From positions 1 to 21,902 of the IMG/VR virus record IMGVR_UViG_3300025632_000096: a DNA stretch of 21,902 bases; one strand, given 5' to 3'. Every line of letters starts with the position of its first letter. Positions within the stretch are counted from its first letter, which is position 1. Position numbers and translations under genes: made by a program. Source of the stretch: a virus. Positions 16,986-21,902 of the stretch are shown in pieces. The notes beneath the pieces are model-generated. The model ran no database searches. It was not told where the DNA came from and worked only from the letters and a program-made list of their open reading frames with translations.

Positions 16986-17231
16986 ATGACAGATAGAACA
17001 GACGCAGAACTACTACAAGACTTTACAGCAATGGGTCACTCCATAGCACTCATTACAGATGTAATAGCTGGAAACGCTATGGCTGGTGAATCAGCCGCAG
17101 ATAGACAATCAGCAGTAGACAGAAATGTTGAGCATCTTGAGCTAATGAAAGCTAAAACAGACTGGGGCAGTGAGTCAATGACAGCTACAACTAATGCAAT
17201 TACAGCTGGTAAAGGTTACACTGCTTCGTAA
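16986..17231 (+). CDS. Small conserved-type protein of unknown function
   Basis: An 81-residue protein starting 6 bases after the tail fibre stop. The sequence is helical, acidic at the start (TDRTDAELLQDFTAMG), with a central segment SAADRQSAVDRNVEHLELM and a Ser/Thr-rich end (TATTNAITAGKGYTAS). I recall similar short proteins with 'DRNVEHLExMxAKxDW' directly after tail fibre genes in marine phages, always of unknown function. No signal peptide, membrane segment or catalytic motif is present. Its position suggests a late gene made with the fibre, perhaps a fibre assembly helper or small virion protein, but this is only inferred. Its TAA overlaps the next ATG by one base. Confidence 0.65.
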   Translation: MTDRTDAELLQDFTAMGHSIALITDVIAGNAMAGESAADRQSAVDRNVEHLELMKAKTDWGSESMTATTNAITAGKGYTAS

Positions 17232-17779
17232 TGTTATCTAGGTTAATTTATATTAGTTTGCTGTTGTTATGTGCGACAGCAGGGGGGGCTTTATCTGCTG
17301 ACTCTAATACTGTTTCCTCCACAGTTGTCACGGACAAAGCTCCTCCAACAGCATCAGCTCCCTCTGTTGTAGTTAACAACTCAGATGTCTGTAAGACTGG
17401 TGCGTCTGCTGCTATTCAAACACAGATACTTGGCATAGCTAGTGGCATTGCTATTCCTGATTTAAATTGTGAAAGACTAAAACTATCTAGGTCATTGTAT
17501 GCTATGGGTATGAAAGTAGCAGCTGTGTCTACTTTATGCCAAGACTATCGTGTCTTTGATGCTATGGCTATGTCCAATACTTTCTGTCCTTATATGGGTA
17601 AGATAGGTGAAGATGCACAAATTGAATGGAAAAAGAATTTTAATTTAATTCCTAAAGGTTCTGTTATTAAAGATTTATACACACCAAAACCAACTAAGAG
17701 AGTAACAAGTGAAACACCTATTCAAGTTGACCCAAAGAAAGGCATTATTGGCGTGCTGCTTATGCTGCTTATTCTTTAG
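17231..17779 (+). CDS. Putative exported protein with four cysteines and hydrophobic C-terminus
   Basis: A 182-residue protein. Residues 1-23 look like a Sec signal peptide (positive Arg4, hydrophobic LIYISLLLLCATA, likely cut after LSA at residue 23). The mature part has a Ser/Thr/Val/Pro-rich linker (24-50), then a compact helical region with Cys54, Cys80, Cys103 and Cys119, enough for two disulfides. The core motif (CKTGASAAIQTQILGI ... NCERLKLSRSLYAMGMKVAAVSTLCQD) is one I associate with unnamed marine phage proteins. The last 12 residues (GIIGVLLMLLIL) are hydrophobic and could anchor in a membrane. The stop lies 71 bases inside the next gene. Function unknown; periplasmic or virion-surface roles are possible. 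Confidence 0.7.
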   Translation: MLSRLIYISLLLLCATAGGALSADSNTVSSTVVTDKAPPTASAPSVVVNNSDVCKTGASAAIQTQILGIASGIAIPDLNCERLKLSRSLYAMGMKVAAVSTLCQDYRVFDAMAMSNTFCPYMGKIGEDAQIEWKKNFNLIPKGSVIKDLYTPKPTKRVTSETPIQVDPKKGIIGVLLMLLIL

Positions 17780-19226
17780 CGTACAAAAAACTGTTAGCCA
17801 AACGTGCGTTGTTGATACAGTAGGACTATGTGACCCTGCTGTTGATGTGTCTATTGAATCTGAAGTAGTGACTGAAAGTTTTACTGACTCTACTGGGATT
17901 ACTACTATAGAAACTACTACTTCTGTTACCACCACTACTACTGTTACTAATGAAGACTCAGGAGATTTACTTAATTCTGAAAGTGGATACGTAACTTCTA
18001 CTAAAGAAGGTGATATGGATTCTGATTGGGGTGGTGAAGGTCCTGCTTCTATGCCCTCTGGTTCTACATGTGCAGATTTAGGCACAGATAAATGCGCTCA
18101 AATAACAGGGTCTGGTAATGGCACTAGTAATAATGGTGTTACTGGTATGGGTAGTACTTTTGTTCAGACAATAGACATTAGTAATTTAAATATAAGCGAT
18201 GGTGGTCAAGTAACTTATACTATCGAAGTAGTTAAAGAAGATAGTGAAGACTCTATTTACTTTCATGTTACTGGTAATAATGGGTCGGTATTAAATTTTT
18301 CAAGTACTGATATACTCTCAGCATCTGGTGTTAATAGTGGATATGCTTCTTATACTGGTGGTTTTAATTTTGGTGGAAATCTAACTAGTCTTATCGTAGA
18401 AATAGGTGGTCGAGATATTAACTTAGCTATCGGCCCGATGTTTGATGATGTAACTGTAAATGTTTTATACAATGTTATTAATACTATTATTACTCAGAAC
18501 ATTACTACTATAGAGACTTTTATTGCTTTAAATCTAGGTAGCGGTGATGTTGCTATTGATATAGCCGAAGATATATTTGAACATAATGATGTTATCGAGG
18601 TAGATGGCATTACTATAATTGAGCCAATGAAAGGACCAAACGATGCGACTTACGATTCAGTTGAACTTGAACTCGATTCGCCAGTTATTGAGGCGATTGA
18701 TATTAAAATGGACACGCAAACCCAAGGAGGAGATACCAATGTATATGCAGAAACCAACCAAGAAGCCAGCGTCGAAGCCGAGCTTGAAGCCAAAGAAGAG
18801 CCTAAAGAAACCACCATCGTTAAAATCAAAGCCGTCAAAGAAGAAGTAGTTAAAGTTGCTGAGGTAGTTGAAGAGGAGGTAGAGGTTAAGGAAGAGGCTG
18901 AGAAAGAAGAGCCAGTTAAGAAAGCAGAGGTTAAGAAAAATACTAAGCAACAAAAACAAAAGGTTGCTAACAAGATAGTAAAAGAGATGGGTTCTAAAGG
19001 TAGGTATGATGATGCCAACCAATTTAAAACCTTGATGATTATGTCTGTTCTCGCTGATAACAAGAGTTTCTTTAACAACCAGACTCCATTGGTTGATACT
19101 GTAAAATTATTTTCCAATGATACAATACCTGATGGTGTTATTAATGATAACAATATGGCTTTATTTTTAATGAAATATGGTGCTGATGCGTCAATGACTG
19201 CGTTAGTAGACATACAATATAGATAG
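17709..19226 (+). CDS. Putative exported modular protein with charged linker (GTG start)
   Basis: A 505-residue protein. A GTG at 17709 has AAGAGAG placed 7 bases upstream and gives a signal-peptide-like start (KHLFKLTQRK then ALLACCLCCLFF); the next in-frame ATG would remove this and much of the Thr-rich region. Residues about 32-110 are Thr/Ser/Glu-rich. Residues about 125-265 look beta-rich (QVTYTIEVVKEDSEDSIYFH, FGGNLTSLIVEIGG), possibly a lectin-like sandwich. Residues about 344-420 are a Glu/Lys/Val charged linker. The C-terminal domain has KIVKEMGSKGRYDDANQFKT and ends MTALVDIQYR; I recall comparable C-termini in unnamed marine phage proteins. The gene contains a nested gene in the +1 frame within the charged linker. 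Function is unknown; a virion-associated or surface role is plausible. Confidence 0.7.
   Translation: MKHLFKLTQRKALLACCLCCLFFSVQKTVSQTCVVDTVGLCDPAVDVSIESEVVTESFTDSTGITTIETTTSVTTTTTVTNEDSGDLLNSESGYVTSTKEGDMDSDWGGEGPASMPSGSTCADLGTDKCAQITGSGNGTSNNGVTGMGSTFVQTIDISNLNISDGGQVTYTIEVVKEDSEDSIYFHVTGNNGSVLNFSSTDILSASGVNSGYASYTGGFNFGGNLTSLIVEIGGRDINLAIGPMFDDVTVNVLYNVINTIITQNITTIETFIALNLGSGDVAIDIAEDIFEHNDVIEVDGITIIEPMKGPNDATYDSVELELDSPVIEAIDIKMDTQTQGGDTNVYAETNQEASVEAELEAKEEPKETTIVKIKAVKEEVVKVAEVVEEEVEVKEEAEKEEPVKKAEVKKNTKQQKQKVANKIVKEMGSKGRYDDANQFKTLMIMSVLADNKSFFNNQTPLVDTVKLFSNDTIPDGVINDNNMALFLMKYGADASMTALVDIQYR
18739..18849 (+). CDS. Nested +1-frame gene for a 36-residue Lys/Pro/Ser-rich basic peptide
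   Basis: ATG at 18739 is preceded by AAGGAGGAG (18724-18732), one of the strongest Shine-Dalgarno sequences in the window, at ideal spacing (6 bases). The peptide starts MYMQKPTKKPASKP and ends KSKPSKKK; it has about 15 Lys and 8 Pro among 36 residues and almost no acidic residue. It is read in the +1 frame inside the 505-residue protein gene. Over exactly this stretch the outer frame uses GCC for 4 of 5 Ala, ACC for 3 of 3 Thr and ATC for 2 of 2 Ile. Downstream of the nested stop these are 1/10, 1/6 and 0/5. Those third-position C bases are the second bases of the Pro and Ser codons of the nested frame, suggesting selection on it. The product would be expected to bind nucleic acid or membranes. 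Confidence 0.72.
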   Translation: MYMQKPTKKPASKPSLKPKKSLKKPPSLKSKPSKKK

Positions 19227-19234
19227 GAAATAAT

Positions 19235-19375
19235 ATGGTTAAGAAAAAAGGACTATACGCTAACATGAACGCGCGTAAAAAAGCTGGCACATCACGCTCA
19301 AAGAAAAACAGTACAGTTACTGACAAAGCTTACTCTAATATGAAAGCTGGTTTCCCTAAAAAGAAAGGTAAGTAG
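19235..19375 (+). CDS. Small basic protein, KKGLYAN type
   Basis: A 46-residue protein beginning 8 bases after the 505-residue protein, with AGGAAA as ribosome binding site. It starts MVKKKGLYANMNARKKAGTS and ends KAGFPKKKGK; about a third of the residues are Lys or Arg, with two YxNM repeats (YANM at 8-11, YSNM at 33-36) each followed by a basic stretch. I know 'KKGLYANI(H/N)' peptides of 40-50 residues from marine cyanophages and pelagiphages, always unnamed. Its charge suggests DNA or RNA binding or packaging with DNA, but no function is known. The stop is followed one base later by the nuclease start. It is too short for ordinary ORF calling at a 60-residue cut-off. Confidence 0.75.
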   Translation: MVKKKGLYANMNARKKAGTSRSKKNSTVTDKAYSNMKAGFPKKKGK

Positions 19376-19376
19376 T

Positions 19377-19778
19377 ATGTATGAATACGCAGTTAAGAAA
19401 ATAGTTTATGTAGTTGATGGTGACACAGTAGACATAGAAATAGATTTAGGTTTTAATCTAACTAAGAAAGAACGTGTCCGTCTAGCTGGAATTGATACAC
19501 CTGAGAGTAGAACTAGAGACTTAGCTGAGAAAGAATTAGGTCTTAGAGCTAAAGATTATTTAAAGCAAATGCTAAAAGATTCTAAGAATTTAACAGTACA
19601 GACATCTAAAGATGGTAAGTATGGTAGAATGTTAGGTTGGTTTTATGATAAGGAATTAAATATTAATCTAGATATGGTTGAGAATGGACATGCTTGGGCA
19701 TATGATGGTGGCACTAAGGTTAAAAACTTAGAAGATTTAATTGCAATACAAGGAGATAGAAATGAAACTAACATATAG
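19377..19778 (+). CDS. Staphylococcal-nuclease-like (SNase/thermonuclease) enzyme
   Basis: A 133-residue protein. The OB-fold nuclease motifs are all present: VVDGDTVDIEI at residues 12-22, VRLAGIDTPE at 34-43, KYGRMLG at 81-87, and NLDMVENGHAWAY near residues 100-112. Arg35, Asp40, Glu43 and Arg84 correspond to the phosphate-binding, calcium-binding and catalytic residues of staphylococcal nuclease. The family cuts single- and double-stranded DNA or RNA with calcium. No signal peptide is present, so it probably acts inside the cell, perhaps degrading host DNA or processing phage DNA. The ribosome binding site is AAGAAAGG, in the end of the previous gene. The last 17 bases overlap a tiny membrane protein gene, suggesting coordinated translation. 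Confidence 0.9.
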   Translation: MYEYAVKKIVYVVDGDTVDIEIDLGFNLTKKERVRLAGIDTPESRTRDLAEKELGLRAKDYLKQMLKDSKNLTVQTSKDGKYGRMLGWFYDKELNINLDMVENGHAWAYDGGTKVKNLEDLIAIQGDRNETNI

Positions 19779-19845
19779 AAGATTAATAATTGGGCTTGTG
19801 ATTGCCTGTGCTGTTGTAATATATTTTATGGCTAAACAATTTTAA
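19762..19845 (+). CDS. 27-residue single-span membrane peptide
   Basis: ATG at 19762 follows AAGGAGA (19750-19756) at good spacing. The peptide starts MKLTYRRL, has a hydrophobic core IIGLVIACAVVIYF (residues 9-22) and ends MAKQF. It overlaps the nuclease end by 17 bases, and its TAA shares one base with the next ATG. The positively charged N-terminus predicts the N-in, C-out orientation. Such tiny single-span proteins near lysis genes can act as small holins, antiholins or membrane anchors; none of these can be decided here. The strong ribosome binding site and exact stop-start overlap with the downstream gene make a real gene likely. Confidence 0.68.
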   Translation: MKLTYRRLIIGLVIACAVVIYFMAKQF

Positions 19846-20120
19846 TGAGTTTATTAAAGAAACATAAAAATCCTAAGGGTGGATTGAACGCGGCTGGTCG
19901 CGCTCATTTTAAAAGAACAGAAGGGTCTAATCTAAAAGCACCTGTTAAATCAGGTACTAATCCAAGGCGTGTAAGTTTTGCAGCTAGGTTTGCTGGAATG
20001 AAGGGGCCAATGAAGGATGAAAAGGGTAGACCAACTCGTAAAGCATTAGCATTAAAAGCCTGGGGATTTGGCAGCGTTGCAGCTGCGCGTTCTTTTGCGG
20101 CTAACAATAAAAAGAGTTAG
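19845..20120 (+). CDS. DUF6321-like basic protein
   Basis: A 91-residue protein with strong positive charge. Motifs recalled for the DUF6321 family are the N-terminal KNPKGGLNAAGRA (residues 8-20), GSNLKAPV (27-34), and the block SFAARFAGMKGPM (44-56) DEKGRPTRKALALKAW (58-73). The family occurs in many marine phages and has no assigned function; the basic sequence would suit nucleic acid binding. Here it starts within the stop of the 27-residue membrane peptide (TAATG) and is followed after 2 bases by the coiled-coil membrane protein. No ribosome binding site of its own is obvious, so translation is probably coupled. The Ala-rich end (SVAAARSFAANNKKS) replaces the usual shorter 'RRW' ending I recall. 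Confidence 0.78.
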   Translation: MSLLKKHKNPKGGLNAAGRAHFKRTEGSNLKAPVKSGTNPRRVSFAARFAGMKGPMKDEKGRPTRKALALKAWGFGSVAAARSFAANNKKS

Positions 20121-20122
20121 GT

Positions 20123-20797
20123 ATGGCAGAGGTAGAATTTGCAGGGGTAAAGTTTACAGGCGGCAAGATGGTTGCTTTGATTGTAAGTTTGAGTACTCTA
20201 GGTGGTGGTGCATATGGTGTGTTCGAGGCATACAAACAATTTACTGACATGCAATCTGCTATCTCTGAGTATGTAAGTCCTGACTTATCCCACATAGATA
20301 ACCATATAACTATGGTATCTGGTGAGCTAGGTGTAATTGAAGCTGAGTTTGTTGCGTTGAAAGAGGCAGATACGTTAATGAACGAGCTAGTTAGAGAACA
20401 AGTTAATTCTATTAAGAGTACAGTTGCTGAGTTACAAACACAAATACACGACTTAAAAATAGAGCAGAAGGTTGACCTTTCTGATATGTCTGCACGATTA
20501 GATAAGGATATAGAAAAGCAATCGAACAAACTAACAACAAGTATTGAGCAAGTTACTAAAGACTTAAACAAAGTAATTAAATCTACTGATGAACAAGAGA
20601 TTAGAAATAGGTCAAGCATCAGAGACACAGACCTATTGTTGCGCGGTAATGTTAAAACTATTAGAGATATTATCTCATCGTTTGAAATTAGAATGGATGC
20701 TAAGCTAACTAAACTAGATGAAAAAATTGACAGCCTCGAGGAAAACCTAGATAAGAAAATACAAAGAGCATTAATCAATCCATTACTCGGAGGATAA
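20123..20797 (+). CDS. Membrane-anchored coiled-coil protein upstream of holin
   Basis: A 224-residue protein. The N-terminus has MAEVEFAGVKFTGGK, then one membrane segment (about residues 14-33, MVALIVSLSTLGGGAYGVF), then a long, charged, heptad-like coiled coil (about residues 75-215) ending KKIQRALINPLLGG. I recall related sequences with 'GGKMxALIxxLSTLGGGxYG' just before the holin in marine phages, always hypothetical. Its one-span, long-coiled-coil layout resembles inner-membrane spanin subunits (Rz), and it sits in the lysis cassette. However, no outer-membrane partner with a lipobox follows, and the protein is longer than typical Rz (about 150). A spanin-like or ejection/tethering role is possible. 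The gene ends 1 base before the holin start. Confidence 0.65.
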   Translation: MAEVEFAGVKFTGGKMVALIVSLSTLGGGAYGVFEAYKQFTDMQSAISEYVSPDLSHIDNHITMVSGELGVIEAEFVALKEADTLMNELVREQVNSIKSTVAELQTQIHDLKIEQKVDLSDMSARLDKDIEKQSNKLTTSIEQVTKDLNKVIKSTDEQEIRNRSSIRDTDLLLRGNVKTIRDIISSFEIRMDAKLTKLDEKIDSLEENLDKKIQRALINPLLGG

Positions 20798-20798
20798 T

Positions 20799-21176
20799 AT
20801 GGGATTATTAAGTACACTTGTTGGGCCAGTCACTGGCATCTTAGATAAATTCATAGAAGACAAAGACCAGAAAGCTTTACTTGCTCATGAGATTAGCACG
20901 ATGGCTGAATCACATGCTCAAGAAGCAATGCTTGCACAGTTAGAAATAAACAAACAAGATGCAAAGGGTAACTGGTTTCAATCTAGCTGGCGACCAGCTA
21001 CTGCTTGGGTATGTGTTCTTGGATTCCTTGTAAATTTTTTAGTGTCTCCTTTGTGCGCTGGGTTTGGTATTGATATACCTCAAGCTGATACAGGTACTAT
21101 GCTTCCTGTGTTAATGGGGATGTTGGGGCTTGGCGGTTTACGTTCATTCGAGAAAACAAAAGGATTAAACAAATGA
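20799..21176 (+). CDS. 3TM-type phage holin
   Basis: A 125-residue protein with the signature NWFQSSWRPATAW (residues 58-70) at the start of the first clear membrane segment (66-90, ATAWVCVLGFLVNFLVSP), a second segment at 98-115 (GTMLPVLMGMLGLGGLRSF) and a Lys-rich tail (FEKTKGLNK). The amphipathic N-terminus and a helical segment (KDQKALLAHEISTMAESHAQ) complete the layout of the GTA/marine phage 3TM holin family. The protein would form inner-membrane lesions that let the endolysin out. The ribosome binding site GGAGG overlaps the end of the coiled-coil gene. The stop overlaps the endolysin start (ATGA), a usual holin-endolysin arrangement. Confidence 0.88.
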   Translation: MGLLSTLVGPVTGILDKFIEDKDQKALLAHEISTMAESHAQEAMLAQLEINKQDAKGNWFQSSWRPATAWVCVLGFLVNFLVSPLCAGFGIDIPQADTGTMLPVLMGMLGLGGLRSFEKTKGLNK

Positions 21177-21628
21177 GTTTTAGATTATCAGATAGAAGTA
21201 CAGCTAAATTAGATAAGGTTGATTCTAATCTAGTTGCTTTAGTAAAGATGGCTATCTTAAAAACTAAAGTAGATTTTGGTGTGATATGTGGGTTGCGTAC
21301 TATCCAAGAGCAAAAGCTATTGGTTGATAAAGGTGTGTCACAAACTATGGATAGCAAACATATATCTGGTAGGGCGGTAGACCTTATGGCTTATGTAGGT
21401 AGTCGAGCATCATGGGAGTTAAACTTGTATGATGATATAGCTGACAGCATGAAGAAAGCATCTCAGTTAATTGGTGTGCCAGTACGCTGGGGTGCGGCTT
21501 GGCACATCAAAGATATTGCTGAGTATGAAGGTACAATGGAAGAGGCAATGAATGAGTATATAGATTTGCGTAGGTCGCAAGGTCGTCGTCCTTTTATTGA
21601 CGGTCCTCACTTCGAACTTGCTGGTTAA
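21173..21628 (+). CDS. Endolysin, M15-family L-alanyl-D-glutamate/carboxypeptidase type
   Basis: A 151-residue protein with the zinc-peptidase signature SKHISGRAVDL: His63 and Asp70 are the first two zinc ligands, and DGPHFEL near the end supplies Asp143 (catalytic) and His146 (third ligand). The spacing equals that in the T5 endolysin (His66, Asp73, Asp130-X-X-His133). GLRTIQEQ (residues 40-47) is the other conserved part. The enzyme cuts peptide cross-links or stems of peptidoglycan; release through the holin fits the missing signal peptide. It lies 4 bases overlapping the holin. The last 35 bases, which encode Asp143 and His146, overlap the end of the convergent HTH gene on the other strand. 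No strong terminator is evident after the gene; only a T7 run lies just after the stop. Confidence 0.9.
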   Translation: MSFRLSDRSTAKLDKVDSNLVALVKMAILKTKVDFGVICGLRTIQEQKLLVDKGVSQTMDSKHISGRAVDLMAYVGSRASWELNLYDDIADSMKKASQLIGVPVRWGAAWHIKDIAEYEGTMEEAMNEYIDLRRSQGRRPFIDGPHFELAG

Positions 21629-21785
21629 ATTTTTTTACTAGCTGGTATACTCTTGACGGACTTATATTAAATAGTTTGCCAACGCTTTTCATCGTATGCC
21701 TGCCCCCACAATGGGGACAAGCATCCTGATAAGTCTCTGCAATTTTTTTATTACGAGACTCTTTTACTCTACCTCGACCGCTCAT
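21594..21785 (-). CDS. Small helix-turn-helix protein with Cys/His loop insertion
   Basis: A 63-residue basic protein. After a short basic N-terminus (SGRGRVKESRN) comes a helix (KKIAETYQ), then a loop with CPHCGGRH (Cys23, His25, Cys26, His30), then a helix-turn-helix pattern MKSVGKLFNISPSRVYQLVKKF (residues 32-53) typical of recognition helices in homeodomain-like/sigma-region-4-like regulators. The Cys/His group could bind a zinc ion. It probably binds DNA, perhaps regulating the phage early-late switch. Its ATG lies in the stop codon of the preceding minus-strand gene (TAATG), so it belongs to that operon. It overlaps the endolysin gene tail to tail by 35 bases. Confidence 0.72.
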   Translation of the reverse strand: MSGRGRVKESRNKKIAETYQDACPHCGGRHTMKSVGKLFNISPSRVYQLVKKFNQQVRSEDRQ

Positions 21786-21901
21786 TAGAATGGTATCACA
21801 TCATCTATGTCGGTGTTATCTTTAGGTGTAACCTGTGTTCGGTCTGTAACCTGTAAGCTAATCATATTAAGTCCAGCATCTGTAGTTTTTTTCCAAGCTG
21901 C
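21785..21901 (-). CDS. C-terminal end of a probable single-stranded DNA-binding protein (5' partial)
   Basis: The minus-strand frame is open to the window edge, giving the last 38 residues. They start AAWKKTTDAGLNMISLQVT, resembling the late strands of phage SSB-like/DUF736-like OB-fold proteins ('WKKxSKxGxxYxSxxV'). They end with an acidic tail DIDDVIPF, close to the bacterial SSB C-terminal tip (D-D-x-I-P-F) that recruits partner proteins. The stop codon overlaps the HTH gene start by one base. It suggests that replication genes continue beyond the right edge on this strand. Only a fragment is present, so identification rests mainly on the C-terminal tip. Confidence 0.6.
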   Translation of the reverse strand, partial: AAWKKTTDAGLNMISLQVTDRTQVTPKDNTDIDDVIPF

Positions 21902-21902
21902 A

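Noticed and set aside
18643-18738. A longer version of the nested gene starting at ATG 18643
   Set aside because: No SD before 18643, whereas AAGGAGGAG precedes 18739 exactly. The 32 residues upstream look like chance translation and the codon-use switch begins near 18735.
18650-19213. Minus-strand open frames opposite the Glu/Lys-rich linker
   Set aside because: Antisense of GAA/GAG/AAG-rich sequence gives Ser/Leu/Phe-rich frames without stops. No SD or known family.
21629-21660. Intrinsic terminator after the endolysin gene
   Set aside because: A T run follows the stop, but no convincing stem precedes it; only a short TTCGAA palindrome and an AGCT palindrome are near.
21653-21668. Sigma70 promoter from TTGACG with TATATT
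   Set aside because: The two hexamers are about 4 bases apart instead of about 17, and they lie inside the minus-strand HTH coding region.

Overview
The window is part of the genome of a lytic, short-tailed (podovirus) phage with a T7-like virion plan. The order scaffold, capsid, tail tubular proteins A and B, three internal virion proteins and tail fibre matches T7 genes 9 to 17 by position and by recognisable motifs. Base composition is AT-rich by eye. Several small accessory families (a KKGLYAN-type basic peptide, a DUF6321-like protein, a 3TM holin, an M15 endolysin) are ones I associate with phages of marine Gram-negative bacteria. A marine alphaproteobacterial host is therefore likely but not proven. 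No portal, terminase, polymerase, integrase or tRNA gene lies in the window.

Layout on the + strand. Positions 2-2314 hold the head block: 5'-truncated scaffold, a gp13-like protein, the major capsid protein and a small putative decoration protein. A GC-rich hairpin (2321-2348) then separates the head block from the tail block. Positions 2353-12819 hold tubular protein A, tubular protein B and three internal core/ejection proteins, packed end to end. Positions 12876-16979 encode a 1367-residue tail fibre: T7-type anchor, 19 repeats of 12 residues, 39 repeats of 17 residues in a YadA-head-like style, and a self-cleaving S74 chaperone. Positions 16986-20120 hold an accessory run: a small protein, two overlapping putative exported proteins, very basic small proteins, a staphylococcal-nuclease-like enzyme and a 27-residue membrane peptide. 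Positions 20123-21628 hold a membrane coiled-coil protein, a holin and an M15-type endolysin, forming the lysis cassette.

The last 300 bases switch to the - strand: a small helix-turn-helix protein with a Cys/His loop, and the C-terminus of a probable ssDNA-binding protein. The late (+) module and a probable early/replication (-) module therefore converge, with the endolysin and HTH genes overlapping tail to tail.

The most unusual item is a nested gene at 18739-18849. A 36-residue Lys/Pro/Ser-rich peptide is read in the +1 frame inside the 505-residue protein gene. It has a strong Shine-Dalgarno sequence, and third-position codon use in the host frame changes exactly over its extent. Other points of interest are a possible hairpin-bridged ribosome binding site before tubular protein A, a 71-base overlap joining a C-terminal hydrophobic tail to a signal peptide, unannotated tiny genes, and several layers of repeats in the tail fibre.
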